In this document: one piece after another, positions 44,351 to 52,632 of the stretch
How the letters are laid out: the number at the start of each line of letters is the position of its first letter
How positions within the stretch are numbered: the stretch's first letter is position 1
Source: Mycobacterium sp. WUMAC-067
GTDB taxonomy: Bacteria > Actinomycetota > Actinomycetes > Mycobacteriales > Mycobacteriaceae
Assembly (NCBI RefSeq): GCF_020217485.1
Contig: NZ_JAEKMI010000001.1
Location: 124,001-188,000, forward strand
DNA length: 64,000 bases
Reading direction: 5' to 3'
Made by a program: the position numbers and the translations under genes
Notes under the pieces: generated by a model
Told to the model about the DNA's origin: nothing
The model's input: only the letters and a program-made list of their open reading frames with translations
Database searches by the model: none

Positions 44351-45439
44351 ATGGATTTTGGCCTTCTTCCACCAGAGGTGAACTCTGGCCGCATGTACGC
44401 GGGCCCCGGCTCGGGCTCGTTGTTGGCCGCCGCGGGAAGCTGGGACTCACTGGCGGCCGAGTTGAGCATCACGGCCGCCGTGTACGAATCGGTGCTGTCT
44501 GGCCTGACGGGCCTGTCCTGGTACGGGCCCGCCTCCCAGGCGATGGCGGCCAGCGCCGCCCCTTACGTGGGATGGCTGCACGCGACCGCCGAGCGCGCAC
44601 AGCAGACGGCCATCCAGGCCAGGGCGGCGGCAGCAGCCTACGAGCTGGCGCGCGCCATGACCGTGCCCCCGCCCGCGGTCGCGGCCAACCGCACCCAATT
44701 GGCGACGCTGGTGGCAACGAACTTCTTCGGGCAGAACACCGCCGCGATCGCGGCGAACGAGGCCCAGTACGCCGAATACTGGGCCCAGGACGCCTCCGCG
44801 ATGTACAGCTATTCCGCCAGTTCTGCTGCAACGGTGCAGTTTTCGCCGTTCTCTGCCCCGCGCCAAGCGACCACTCAGGATGGGGTGACAGCGCAGCAGG
44901 ACGCCGTCACGCAAGCTACCGCCAATGCCGCGAACTCGAATGCGGGCCCGGGCTCGCAGCTGTTCGCGTTTTCCAGAAGAGACGGATTCGCGCGAATCCT
45001 GGACACCATCCAGGGGGCCCAGGTCGCGTTCCGATCAATCTTCACCACGGAGGGGTTCAACGCCGGAATCATCCAGGCCGACAAGAACTTGGGCATCTTG
45101 CCGAACCTCGCGGCGGTTCCGGCCGCGCTCCCGAAGGTCCCCGCGTTCAGCGGTGCCGCCTCCGGTCTGGGGAATGTCAATGCGGTGCTCGCCCGCGCCG
45201 GCCGGATCGGCTCGATGTCGGTGCCCGCGGGGTGGGCCGCCGCGGCCGGGGGCCCCGCCACGGCGGTGCCCGGTGGCGGCTTGTCCGGCCTGCCCGCGAC
45301 CGAGGCGATAGCCCGCACCGGGCCCGCCACCGCCGGCATTCCCGGAATACCTGGGGGGAGAGTCTCGCGGGCCGCGCTTGTGGTGCCCCGCTACGGCGTT
45401 CGCATCACGGTCATGACACGCCCACCCGCGGCCGGCTGA
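44351..45439 (+). CDS. PPE family protein, PPE50/51-like paralogue
   Basis: 362 residues. Same plan as its neighbour: MDFGLLPPEVNSGRMYAG at the N-terminus, a WYGPASQAM turn, ELARAMTVPPP, and the SVP signature GRIGSMSVPAGW, ending GVRITVMTRPPAAG. The two proteins share the N- and C-terminal ends closely but differ in the centre, so they arose by duplication. In M. tuberculosis the first copy (PPE50) is truncated to about 130 residues; here both are full. Starts 48 bp after the previous stop, probably one transcript. Confidence 0.9.
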   Translation: MDFGLLPPEVNSGRMYAGPGSGSLLAAAGSWDSLAAELSITAAVYESVLSGLTGLSWYGPASQAMAASAAPYVGWLHATAERAQQTAIQARAAAAAYELARAMTVPPPAVAANRTQLATLVATNFFGQNTAAIAANEAQYAEYWAQDASAMYSYSASSAATVQFSPFSAPRQATTQDGVTAQQDAVTQATANAANSNAGPGSQLFAFSRRDGFARILDTIQGAQVAFRSIFTTEGFNAGIIQADKNLGILPNLAAVPAALPKVPAFSGAASGLGNVNAVLARAGRIGSMSVPAGWAAAAGGPATAVPGGGLSGLPATEAIARTGPATAGIPGIPGGRVSRAALVVPRYGVRITVMTRPPAAG

Positions 45440-45446
45440 GGCGCGC

Positions 45447-45794
45447 CTAGCCCGGCGGTGGCTCCTGCGGCGCGGGTGGTTCCGGCGGTGCGAATTTCCA
45501 GTTGTCCGGATTCTTCGACGAATACAGCACCGGAAACAGTTGACCAATGGTCGGCCATTGATTCACGTCGACGGCCATGCGCTGATAAACCGCGTGTTCG
45601 TTGACCGAGGGGCCGTTGATCACCCCGGCGATGGTGACGAACTGCTCGCCGGTCGCATCGGGCCGCGGGCTGATTCCGGTCACCAGCAGGGTGCCGCTCA
45701 GCAGCTCACCGCGGGGGCCGCGCGGGACGAACCGCTGGACCAGAAATACCGCCAGCACCGCGACCAGCAGGAGCAGCAGTCCGAATTCCCACAC
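45447..45794 (-). CDS. Small single-pass membrane protein
   Basis: 115 residues. A hydrophobic N-terminal segment (about 4-20, FGLLLLLVAVLAVFLV) acts as signal anchor, followed by a basic stretch (RFVPRGPRGE) and an outside part with TLLVTGISPRPDATGEQFVT and a Pro-rich tail. No known family recognised. I used the GTG at 45794; the frame extends upstream into the antisense of hisN, which I regard as shadow. It converges on the PPE gene with a 7-bp gap. Confidence 0.65.
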   Translation of the reverse strand: MWEFGLLLLLVAVLAVFLVQRFVPRGPRGELLSGTLLVTGISPRPDATGEQFVTIAGVINGPSVNEHAVYQRMAVDVNQWPTIGQLFPVLYSSKNPDNWKFAPPEPPAPQEPPPG

Positions 45795-45827
45795 CCCGCC
45801 ATGGTAGGGCCGTGATAAGACTGCGCC

Positions 45828-46610
45828 ATGGGTTCCGACGATCTGGCGCTGGCACTGGCGCTGGCCGACCGCGCAGACTCGTTGACCTCCTCCCGCTTCG
45901 GGGCGCTGGACCTGCGCGTCGACACCAAACCGGACCTGACGCCGGTGACCGATGCCGACCGCGCCGTCGAAACCGAGCTGCGCGAGGTGCTCGCGCGCGA
46001 ACGGCCGGATGACAGCATCGTCGGCGAAGAATTCGGCGGAGACACCGCCTTCACTGGGCGGCAGTGGATCATCGACCCGATCGACGGCACCAAGAACTTC
46101 GTCCGCGGCGTGCCGGTATGGGCGACTTTGATCGCGTTGCTGCACGACGGCGTCCCCGTCGTCGGCGTGGTGAGCGCCCCGGCGCTGCAGCGCCGGTGGT
46201 GGGCCGCGCAGGGCCATGGCGCGTTCGTCGCGGTCAACGGCGCATCACCCCGTCGGATATCGGTTTCCTCAGTGGCGCAACTGAATTCGGCCAGCCTGTC
46301 GTTCTCCAGTCTGTCCGGGTGGGCGCAGCTCGGCGTGCGGGACCGCTTCATCGCACTGACCGATGCGGTGTGGCGGGTGCGCGCGTTCGGCGACTTCTTG
46401 TCCTATTGCCTGGTGGCCGAGGGGGCGGTCGACATCGCCGCCGAACCGGAAGTGTCGGTATGGGATCTCGCCGCGCTGGACATCCTGGTGCGCGAAGCGG
46501 GCGGGACGCTGACGGCGCTCGACGGCACCGCGGGCCCGCATCACGGCAGCGCCGTGGCCACCAACGGCCTGCTGCAGCGGCAGGTGCTCGGCAGCCTCAC
46601 TGTGAATTAG
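45828..46610 (+). CDS. hisN: Histidinol-phosphatase of the inositol monophosphatase fold
   Basis: 260 residues. IMPase motifs are complete: metal-binding E in [20 protein letters not shown] (Asp, Asp) and the late [18 protein letters not shown]sp. It is the counterpart of M. tuberculosis Rv3137, shown to hydrolyse histidinol phosphate in histidine synthesis. The neighbouring PPE and fadE24 genes keep the M. tuberculosis order. ATG at 45828. The related inositol-phosphatase activity cannot be excluded from sequence. Confidence 0.88.
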   Translation: MGSDDLALALALADRADSLTSSRFGALDLRVDTKPDLTPVTDADRAVETELREVLARERPDDSIVGEEFGGDTAFTGRQWIIDPIDGTKNFVRGVPVWATLIALLHDGVPVVGVVSAPALQRRWWAAQGHGAFVAVNGASPRRISVSSVAQLNSASLSFSSLSGWAQLGVRDRFIALTDAVWRVRAFGDFLSYCLVAEGAVDIAAEPEVSVWDLAALDILVREAGGTLTALDGTAGPHHGSAVATNGLLQRQVLGSLTVN

Positions 46611-46629
46611 TTAACAGGTGTTCTCTGTG

Positions 46630-46649
46630 ATCTTACTCCGGAGTAAGAT
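46630..46649. promoter_or_regulatory. Perfect 20-bp palindrome upstream of fadE24
   Basis: ATCTTACTCC (46630-46639) and GGAGTAAGAT (46640-46649) are perfect reverse complements with no spacer. The element lies 42 bp before the ATG of fadE24 at 46692 and 20 bp after the hisN stop. It is a strong candidate operator for a TetR- or MarR-type repressor of the fadE24-fadE23 unit. No nearby regulator gene is obvious. Confidence 0.8.
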
Positions 46650-46691
46650 TGGCTCTATCCGCTTGCCCGACAAACCTGAGGCCGCTGACCC

Positions 46692-48089
46692 ATGACCGAT
46701 TCCGGTTCACCACAAACAACCTCCCGCTCCCGCGCGAAACGGCGCGACCATAAGTCCGCGGTCGGCTTGCAACCGCACAAACGCACCGGCGTCGACATCG
46801 CCATCGCGCTCATCACCCCGCTCGTCGGTCAGGAATTCCTGGACAAATACCGGCTGCGCGACCCGCTCAACCGCGCCCTGGGCTACGGCACGAAGACGAT
46901 CTTCTCAACGGCCGCCACGACCTCTCGTCAGTTCAAGCGGGTCCAGAATGTGCGCACCGGGCCGACCCGACTCAAGTCGAGCGGCAAGGACTATTTCGAC
47001 CTGACGCCCGACGACGAGCAGAAGATGATCGTCGAGACGCTCGACGAATTCGCCGAAGAAGTGCTGCGGCCCGCGGCGCACGACGCCGACGAGGCGGCCA
47101 CCTACCCCCGTGACCTGATCGCCAAGGCCGCCGAACTGGGCATCACGGCGATCAACATTCCCGAGGATTTCGACGGCATCGCCGCGCACCGCTCCAGCGT
47201 GACCAACGTGCTGGTCGCCGAGGCACTCGCCTACGGCGACATGGGTTTGGCGTTGCCGCTGCTGGCGCCGGGAGGCGTGGCCTCCGCGCTGACCCATTGG
47301 GGCAGCGCCGATCAGCAGGCCACCTACCTGCCGGAGTTCGCCGGCGAGAACGTGCCGCAGGCCTGCGTGGCCATCGCTGAACCGCAACCGCTCTTCGACC
47401 CCACCCGGCTGAAGACGACCGCGGTGCGCACCCCGAGTGGCTACCGCCTCGACGGGGTGAAGTCGTTGGTGCCGGCCGCGGCCGACGCCGAGCTTTTCAT
47501 CGTCGGCGCCCAGCTCGACGGCAAGCCGGCCCTGTTCATCGTCGAATCGTCGGCGAAAGGCCTCACCGTGAAAGCCGACCCCAGCATGGGGCTCCGCGCG
47601 GCGGCCCTGGGCCACGTCGAGCTCTCCGGGGTGTCGGTCCCGCTGGGCGCGCGGCTCGGCGAGGACGACGCGTCGGATCAGGATTACTCCGAGGCGATCG
47701 CGCTGTCCCGGCTGGGCTGGGCGGCGCTGACGGTCGGCACGTCGCACGCCGTCCTCGACTACGTCGTCCCCTACGTGAAGGAACGCGAGGCCTTCGGCGA
47801 GCCGATCGCGCATCGCCAGGCGGTGGCCTTCATGTGCGCCAACATCGCCATCGAATTGGACGGGCTGCGGCTGATCACCTGGCGCGGCGCGGCACGCGCC
47901 GAGCAGGGCCTGCCGTTCATCCGCGAGGCGGCGCTGGCCAAGCGGCTCGGCGCCGACAAGGGCATGCAGATCGGACTGGACGGTGTTCAGCTGCTCGGCG
48001 GCCACGGCTACACCAAGGAGCACCCGGTCGAGCGTTGGTACCGCGACCTGCGGGCCATCGGCGTCGCCGAGGGTGTCGTGGTCATCTAG
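46692..48089 (+). CDS. fadE24: Acyl-CoA dehydrogenase FadE24
   Basis: 465 residues, counterpart of M. tuberculosis Rv3139. A polar N-terminal extension of about 100 residues precedes the acyl-CoA dehydrogenase domain (EFAEEVLRPAAHDADEA, GVASALTHWGSADQQ, LGGHGYTKEHPVERWYRDLR). The usual FAD- and substrate-binding blocks are partly altered (VAIAEPQPLFD instead of the common AMTEP), consistent with mycobacterial FadE pairs that act as mixed dimers. The adjacent fadE23 is the likely partner. Starts downstream of the 20-bp palindrome. Confidence 0.9.
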   Translation: MTDSGSPQTTSRSRAKRRDHKSAVGLQPHKRTGVDIAIALITPLVGQEFLDKYRLRDPLNRALGYGTKTIFSTAATTSRQFKRVQNVRTGPTRLKSSGKDYFDLTPDDEQKMIVETLDEFAEEVLRPAAHDADEAATYPRDLIAKAAELGITAINIPEDFDGIAAHRSSVTNVLVAEALAYGDMGLALPLLAPGGVASALTHWGSADQQATYLPEFAGENVPQACVAIAEPQPLFDPTRLKTTAVRTPSGYRLDGVKSLVPAAADAELFIVGAQLDGKPALFIVESSAKGLTVKADPSMGLRAAALGHVELSGVSVPLGARLGEDDASDQDYSEAIALSRLGWAALTVGTSHAVLDYVVPYVKEREAFGEPIAHRQAVAFMCANIAIELDGLRLITWRGAARAEQGLPFIREAALAKRLGADKGMQIGLDGVQLLGGHGYTKEHPVERWYRDLRAIGVAEGVVVI

Positions 48090-48131
48090 CAGTCACTAAG
48101 TCGTTAACCCATTCGAGCTGAAAGTTCAATC

Positions 48132-49337
48132 ATGGCAATCAATCTGGAACTTCCCCGCAAGATGCAAGCGGTGACGACCAAGACGCATCAGGGCGCCGCT
48201 GAGTTGATGCGGCCGATCGCCCGCAAGTACGACCTCAAGGAGCACGCGTACCCGGTCGAGCTCGACACCCTGTTCAGCCTCTTCGAAGGCGCTTCGGAGT
48301 CATTCGAATTCGCCGGAGCGAACGCACTGGGCGGCGAGGACGAAGAGCGGGACAAGAACCACAACGGCGCCAACATGGCCGCACTGCTCCAGACGCTGGA
48401 AGCCAGCTGGGGCGACCTCGCGATGATGCTCTCGGTCCCTTACCAGGGGCTGGGCAACGCCGCCATTTCCGCGGTCGCCAACGACGAGCAGCTGCAACGC
48501 CTCGGCAAGGTCTGGGCGGCGATGGCGATCACCGAACCCGGCTTCGGGTCGGACTCGGCGGCGGTCGCGACGACCGCCACCCTGGACGGCGACGAGTACG
48601 TGATCAACGGCGAGAAGATCTTCGTCACCGCCGGGTCGCGCGCCACCCACATCGTGGTGTGGGCGACGCTGGACAAGTCACAGGGCCGCGCGGCGATCAA
48701 GTCGTTCGTCGTGCCGCGCGAGCACCCCGGGGTCACGGTCGAGCGGCTCGAGCACAAGCTGGGCATCAAGGGTTCCGACACCGCCGCCATCCGGTTCGAC
48801 AATGTCCGCATCCCGAAGGAAAACTTGCTCGGCAATCCCGAAATCGAGGTCGGCAAGGGCTTTGCCGGTGTCATGGAGACCTTCGACAACACCCGCCCTA
48901 TCGTCGCCGCCATGGCCGTTGGGGTGGGCCGCGCGGCCCTGGAGGAAATTCGCAAGATCCTCACCGACGCCGGCGTGGAGATCTCCTACGACCGGCCGTC
49001 GCACGCCCAGAGCGCTGCGGCGGCGGAGTTCTTGCGGATGGAAGCCGACTGGGAGGCCAGCTACCTGCTGTCGTTGCGGGCGGCCTGGCAGGCCGACAAC
49101 AAGATCCCCAACTCCAAAGAAGCGTCGATGAGCAAGGCCAAGGCCGGCCGGATGGTCACCGACGTCACCCTCAAGTCCGTCGAATTGGCCGGCACCGCAG
49201 GTTATTCCGAGCAGACCCTGCTGGAGAAGTGGGCGCGCGACTCCAAGATCCTGGACATCTTCGAGGGCACCCAACAGATCCAGCAGCTGGTGGTCGCCCG
49301 CCGATTGCTCGGCCTGTCGTCGGCCGAGCTCAGGTAG
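48132..49337 (+). CDS. fadE23: Acyl-CoA dehydrogenase FadE23
   Basis: 401 residues, counterpart of M. tuberculosis Rv3140. Standard acyl-CoA dehydrogenase blocks: MAITEPGFGSDSAAVATTAT, NGEKIFVTAGSRATHIVVWA, LGIKGSDTAAIRFDNVRIP, and AGYSEQTLLEKWARDSKILD with the C-terminal IFEGTQQIQQLVVARRLLG typical of FAD contact. It follows fadE24 by 42 bp and ends at an intrinsic terminator. Together they introduce a double bond into an acyl-CoA whose identity is not known. Confidence 0.92.
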   Translation: MAINLELPRKMQAVTTKTHQGAAELMRPIARKYDLKEHAYPVELDTLFSLFEGASESFEFAGANALGGEDEERDKNHNGANMAALLQTLEASWGDLAMMLSVPYQGLGNAAISAVANDEQLQRLGKVWAAMAITEPGFGSDSAAVATTATLDGDEYVINGEKIFVTAGSRATHIVVWATLDKSQGRAAIKSFVVPREHPGVTVERLEHKLGIKGSDTAAIRFDNVRIPKENLLGNPEIEVGKGFAGVMETFDNTRPIVAAMAVGVGRAALEEIRKILTDAGVEISYDRPSHAQSAAAAEFLRMEADWEASYLLSLRAAWQADNKIPNSKEASMSKAKAGRMVTDVTLKSVELAGTAGYSEQTLLEKWARDSKILDIFEGTQQIQQLVVARRLLGLSSAELR

Positions 49338-49339
49338 CG

Positions 49340-49366
49340 CCCGCGTTCAGCCCACTCGCGGGTTTT
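49340..49366 (+). terminator. Intrinsic terminator after fadE23
   Basis: CCCGCG (49340-49345) and CGCGGG (49357-49362) flank an 11-nt loop and are followed by TTTT (49363-49366), starting 2 bp after the fadE23 stop. Confidence 0.75.
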
Positions 49367-49391
49367 CACGCGGTGAGGTTAGCGTCGAGGA

Positions 49392-50390
49392 ATGGACACG
49401 TTTCACGCGCTTGTCGCGCGCCAACATGGTGACCGGATCACCGCATCGGTCGAGACACTTCGTCCCGACGACCTGCCGCCCGGGGACGTGACGATCCGGG
49501 TCCTGTATTCGAGCGTCAACTACAAAGACGCCCTGGCCTTGACGCCCGGCGGCGGCGTGGTGCGCAACTATCCGGTGGTCCCCGGCATCGACCTGACCGG
49601 CGAGGTCGTGGAGTCGACGTCGGCCGACTTCGCCGTCGGCGACAACGTGCTGGCCCACGGCTATTTGATCGGCACCGGCCACCACGGCGGCTACGCCGAA
49701 TACGCACGGTTACCGGCCGACCAGGTGGTGGCGCTCGGCGCATTGAGTCCACACGAGGGCGCGGCGATCGGAACCGCGGGCTTCACCGCGGCGATGAGCG
49801 TGCAGGCGCTGATCGACTGGGGCATTGCGCCCGACGCCGGCGCCATCGTGGTCACCGGGGCCACCGGCGGAGTCGGCTCGGTCAGCGTGGACCTGCTGGC
49901 GGCCGCCGGGTACCGCGTCGTCGCCTCGACCGGAAAGGCCGACGCCGCCGAGCGGCTGAAAGCCCTTGGCGCCGCGGAGGTTATCGGCCGCCTGCCCGCC
50001 GATCCCGACGCCAAGCCGCGCGCGCTCGGCAAGGCGCGCTGGGCCGGCGGGGTGGATTGTGTGGGTGGGGCGACGCTCGCCGACGTGCTCAGCACCATCG
50101 ACTACGGCGGCGCGGTGGCGGCCAGCGGTCTCACCGGGGGTCCGGCCCTGCACACCACGGTGATGCCGTTCATCCTGCGCGGTGTCGCGCTGCTGGGAAT
50201 GGACTCGGTGCTGATGCCCATCGGGCGGCGGCGCGCGCTGTGGGGCCGGCTGGGTGATTCGTTGCGGCCGCGTCACCTCGACTCGCTGGTGAGCGATGTC
50301 GACGTGAAGGACGTCGTCGGGGTGATCGATCAGGTGCGCGCCGGCAAGTTCTCCGGCCGGGCCGTGGTGCGGGTCGCGGGCGGTTTTTGA
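49392..50390 (+). CDS. Medium-chain reductase, AcuI/YhdH-like (acryloyl-CoA reductase type)
   Basis: 332 residues of the zinc-free quinone-reductase/AcuI group: LYSSVNYKDALALTPGGGVV near the N-terminus, PVVPGIDLTGEVVES, and the nucleotide-binding VVTGATGGVGSVSVDLLAAA. AcuI enzymes reduce acryloyl-CoA and similar enoyl-CoA with NADPH. No such gene stands between fadE23 and fadB4 in M. tuberculosis as I recall, so it is an insertion here or a loss there. It starts after the fadE23 terminator and ends 22 bp before fadB4. Confidence 0.85.
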   Translation: MDTFHALVARQHGDRITASVETLRPDDLPPGDVTIRVLYSSVNYKDALALTPGGGVVRNYPVVPGIDLTGEVVESTSADFAVGDNVLAHGYLIGTGHHGGYAEYARLPADQVVALGALSPHEGAAIGTAGFTAAMSVQALIDWGIAPDAGAIVVTGATGGVGSVSVDLLAAAGYRVVASTGKADAAERLKALGAAEVIGRLPADPDAKPRALGKARWAGGVDCVGGATLADVLSTIDYGGAVAASGLTGGPALHTTVMPFILRGVALLGMDSVLMPIGRRRALWGRLGDSLRPRHLDSLVSDVDVKDVVGVIDQVRAGKFSGRAVVRVAGGF

Positions 50391-50412
50391 GCCGGCAGTA
50401 GGCTCTGCTGGC

Positions 50413-51384
50413 ATGCGCGCGGTACGGGTGACTCGGCTCGATGGTCCAGACGCGGTCGAGTTGGCCGACATCGACGAACCGACGGGCGACGGGGTCGTCG
50501 TCGACGTGCACGCCGCCGGGGTGGCGTTCCCGGACGCGCTGCTCACCCGCGGCCTGTACCAATACCGCCCGGAGTTGCCGTTCGTGCTCGGCGCCGAGAT
50601 CGCCGGCGTGGTCCGCTCGGCGCCCGAGGGCGCGCACGTGCGTCCCGGCGACCGGGTCGTCGGCCTCACGATGCTGTCCGGCGGCATGGCCGAGGTCGCG
50701 ATCTTGGCCCCGGACCGGGTGTTCAAGCTGCCCGACAACGTGAGCTTCGAGGCCGGCGCCGGCCTGCTCTTCAATGACCTCACCGTGTACTTCTCGCTCA
50801 CCGTGCGGGGCCGGCTGCAGCGCGGTGAGACGGTGCTCGTCCACGGCGCGGCCGGCGGCATCGGGACCTCGGCGCTGCGGCTGGCGCCGGCGCTGGGGGC
50901 CTCGCGCACCATCGCCGTCGTCAGCACGCAGGACAAGGCCGACATCGCCACGGCCGCCGGCGCGACGGACGTGGTGCTGGCCGACGGGTTCAAGGACGCG
51001 GTCAAGGAGTTGACCCACGGCCGCGGCGTCGACATCGTCGTCGATCCGGTCGGCGGTGACCGGTTCACCGATTCCCTGCGCTCGCTCGCCCCCGGGGGAC
51101 GGCTTCTGGTCGTCGGATTCACCGGCGGGGAAATCCCCACGGTCAAGGTCAACCGATTGCTGCTCAACAACATTGACGTCGTCGGCGTCGGTTGGGGCGC
51201 GTGGGCGGGGACGCATCCGGGCGCGCTGGCCGAGCAGTGGGCCGGACTCGAGCGGCTGCTCACCTCCGGGGAGCTGGCCCCGCCCGAGCCGGCGACCTAT
51301 CCGCTGGCGGAGGCCGCGGCCGCGGTCGCCTCGCTGGAGAACCGCACCGCCAAGGGCAAGGTCGTGCTGCGCGTCCGGGGTTGA
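50413..51384 (+). CDS. fadB4: NADPH quinone oxidoreductase-like protein FadB4
   Basis: 323 residues, counterpart of M. tuberculosis Rv3141. Medium-chain reductase fold: GVAFPDALLTRGLYQYRPEL, PFVLGAEIAGVV, then the Rossmann motif VLVHGAAGGIGTSALRLAPA and VVDPVGGDRF. No zinc ligands. Named with the fatty-acid genes from its position but sequence points to quinone or enoyl reductase activity. ATG at 50413; follows the AcuI-like gene closely, so probably co-transcribed. Confidence 0.88.
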   Translation: MRAVRVTRLDGPDAVELADIDEPTGDGVVVDVHAAGVAFPDALLTRGLYQYRPELPFVLGAEIAGVVRSAPEGAHVRPGDRVVGLTMLSGGMAEVAILAPDRVFKLPDNVSFEAGAGLLFNDLTVYFSLTVRGRLQRGETVLVHGAAGGIGTSALRLAPALGASRTIAVVSTQDKADIATAAGATDVVLADGFKDAVKELTHGRGVDIVVDPVGGDRFTDSLRSLAPGGRLLVVGFTGGEIPTVKVNRLLLNNIDVVGVGWGAWAGTHPGALAEQWAGLERLLTSGELAPPEPATYPLAEAAAAVASLENRTAKGKVVLRVRG

Positions 51385-51469
51385 CGGAGACGCCTGTGGC
51401 GACTGTGACTCACGCGGGACGGGGACGACGACGGCCTCGCGACAACGCCGATGCCGCCCTTGTGTCCGA

Positions 51470-51503
51470 CCAAAACAAAAAGTAATGTCACTTTCAGTTT
51501 TGT
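51470..51503. promoter_or_regulatory. Quasi-palindrome, probable TetR operator of the catabolic operon
   Basis: CCAAAACAAAAAGT (51470-51483) and ACTTTCAGTTTTGT (51490-51503) are reverse complements at 11 of 14 positions, with a 6-bp spacer. It lies 34 bp before the ATG of the first gene of the operon (51538). The TetR gene at 56052 within the same operon is the natural candidate to bind it. Confidence 0.7.
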
Positions 51504-51537
51504 GACCGCCGAGCTTGGCCCATCGGAGGAGCCGTCC

Positions 51538-52632
51538 ATGGAATCCTTTGTGCACCTGCGGAAAGGCCGAACGCCACGCCGCCTGCATGCCGACCTCGAC
51601 GGGCTCAAGGACGACGAGCTGGGCCGCGGCGGATTCACCGGCCGCACCGCCAACCTCTATCGGCGCAACGATCCCACCGCCTACCGATCGGTCGGCCCGC
51701 TGCGCCCCCTCGACGTGCTGTCCAGTGAGCTCAAGCCGGCTGACGCCACGGACGCGGGCGGCGGGCCGCTGCTGATGTTCAGCAACGACGACTGCCGAAT
51801 TCTGTTGAGCCGCCGCCAAGAGCCGATGCCGTTCTATGCCCGTCACGTCGACGGCGACCTGCTGTGCTTCGTTCACCAGGGCAGCGGCCTGGCCGAGACC
51901 GAGTTCGGGCCGCTGCGCTACCGGGAGGGCGACTGGCTGTACATCCCGAAGGCATGCACCTGGCGCCAGCTGCCCGACACCGCGACGACGATGCTGATGG
52001 TCGAGGCCAGCGACGAGTTTCGGATACCGCCACCCGGCGCGCTGGGCCGCCACTTCCCCTTCGACCCGTCGCAGGTGGTCATCCCCGAGCCGGCCCCCGC
52101 CGACGAGGGCGATTCCGGCGGCGAGTACGAGGTCCGGCTCATCCATGATGGCGGCCCGACAACGCTGTTCTACCAACATAATCCGCTCGACGTCGAGGGA
52201 TGGCGCGGTGACAACTTCGCGTTCACGTTCAACATCGCCGACTACAACGTCGTCACCTCCGACAGCGTCCACCTGCCGCCGACCGTGCACCTGTTCATGC
52301 AAGCCACCGGCGTCTACGTGATGAACTTCCTGCCCAAGCCCGCCGAAGGCACCCCGGGCACCGAGCGCACACCGTGGTATCACCGCAACGTCGACTACGA
52401 CGAGATCGCCTTCTTCCACGGTGGCTCGCTCTATGGCATCCCGATGCCGCCCGGCCTGATTTCGCATGCGCCGCAAGGGGTTCACCACGGCGCACCGGAG
52501 AAGGCGCGCGAGCGGGCGCGCCGCAAGTTCGACGAGTACTCCCGCGTCGACTGGCAGGTGATCGCCATCGACACCCGCCGGCGGCTGACCCCGTCGGCCG
52601 AGGTACTGGCCCACGACCTAGGACAACATTGA
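51538..52632 (+). CDS. Homogentisate 1,2-dioxygenase-like cupin
   Basis: 364 residues. Bicupin of the homogentisate dioxygenase family: GDLLCFVHQGSGLAETEFGP, YREGDWLYIPKACTWRQLPD, FNFLPKP-like YVMNFLPKPAEG, and the iron-site region WYHRNVDYDEIAFFH with later GVHHGAPEKA. True HGD ring-cleaves homogentisate; this shorter relative may act on another catechol-type or enolic acid. ATG at 51538 with GGAGGA upstream; its stop overlaps the next ATG by 1 nt. First gene of an operon with CoA transferase, HMG-CoA lyase-like and acyl-CoA dehydrogenase genes. Confidence 0.8.
   Translation: MESFVHLRKGRTPRRLHADLDGLKDDELGRGGFTGRTANLYRRNDPTAYRSVGPLRPLDVLSSELKPADATDAGGGPLLMFSNDDCRILLSRRQEPMPFYARHVDGDLLCFVHQGSGLAETEFGPLRYREGDWLYIPKACTWRQLPDTATTMLMVEASDEFRIPPPGALGRHFPFDPSQVVIPEPAPADEGDSGGEYEVRLIHDGGPTTLFYQHNPLDVEGWRGDNFAFTFNIADYNVVTSDSVHLPPTVHLFMQATGVYVMNFLPKPAEGTPGTERTPWYHRNVDYDEIAFFHGGSLYGIPMPPGLISHAPQGVHHGAPEKARERARRKFDEYSRVDWQVIAIDTRRRLTPSAEVLAHDLGQH

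Noticed and set aside
46905..48023. 372-codon minus-strand open frame inside fadE24
   Set aside because: Antisense to an acyl-CoA dehydrogenase with clear motifs; no function recognised.
50170..52614. 814-codon minus-strand open frame across fadB4 and the HGD-like gene
   Set aside because: Antisense shadow; the covered plus-strand genes have conserved motifs and ribosome-binding sites.
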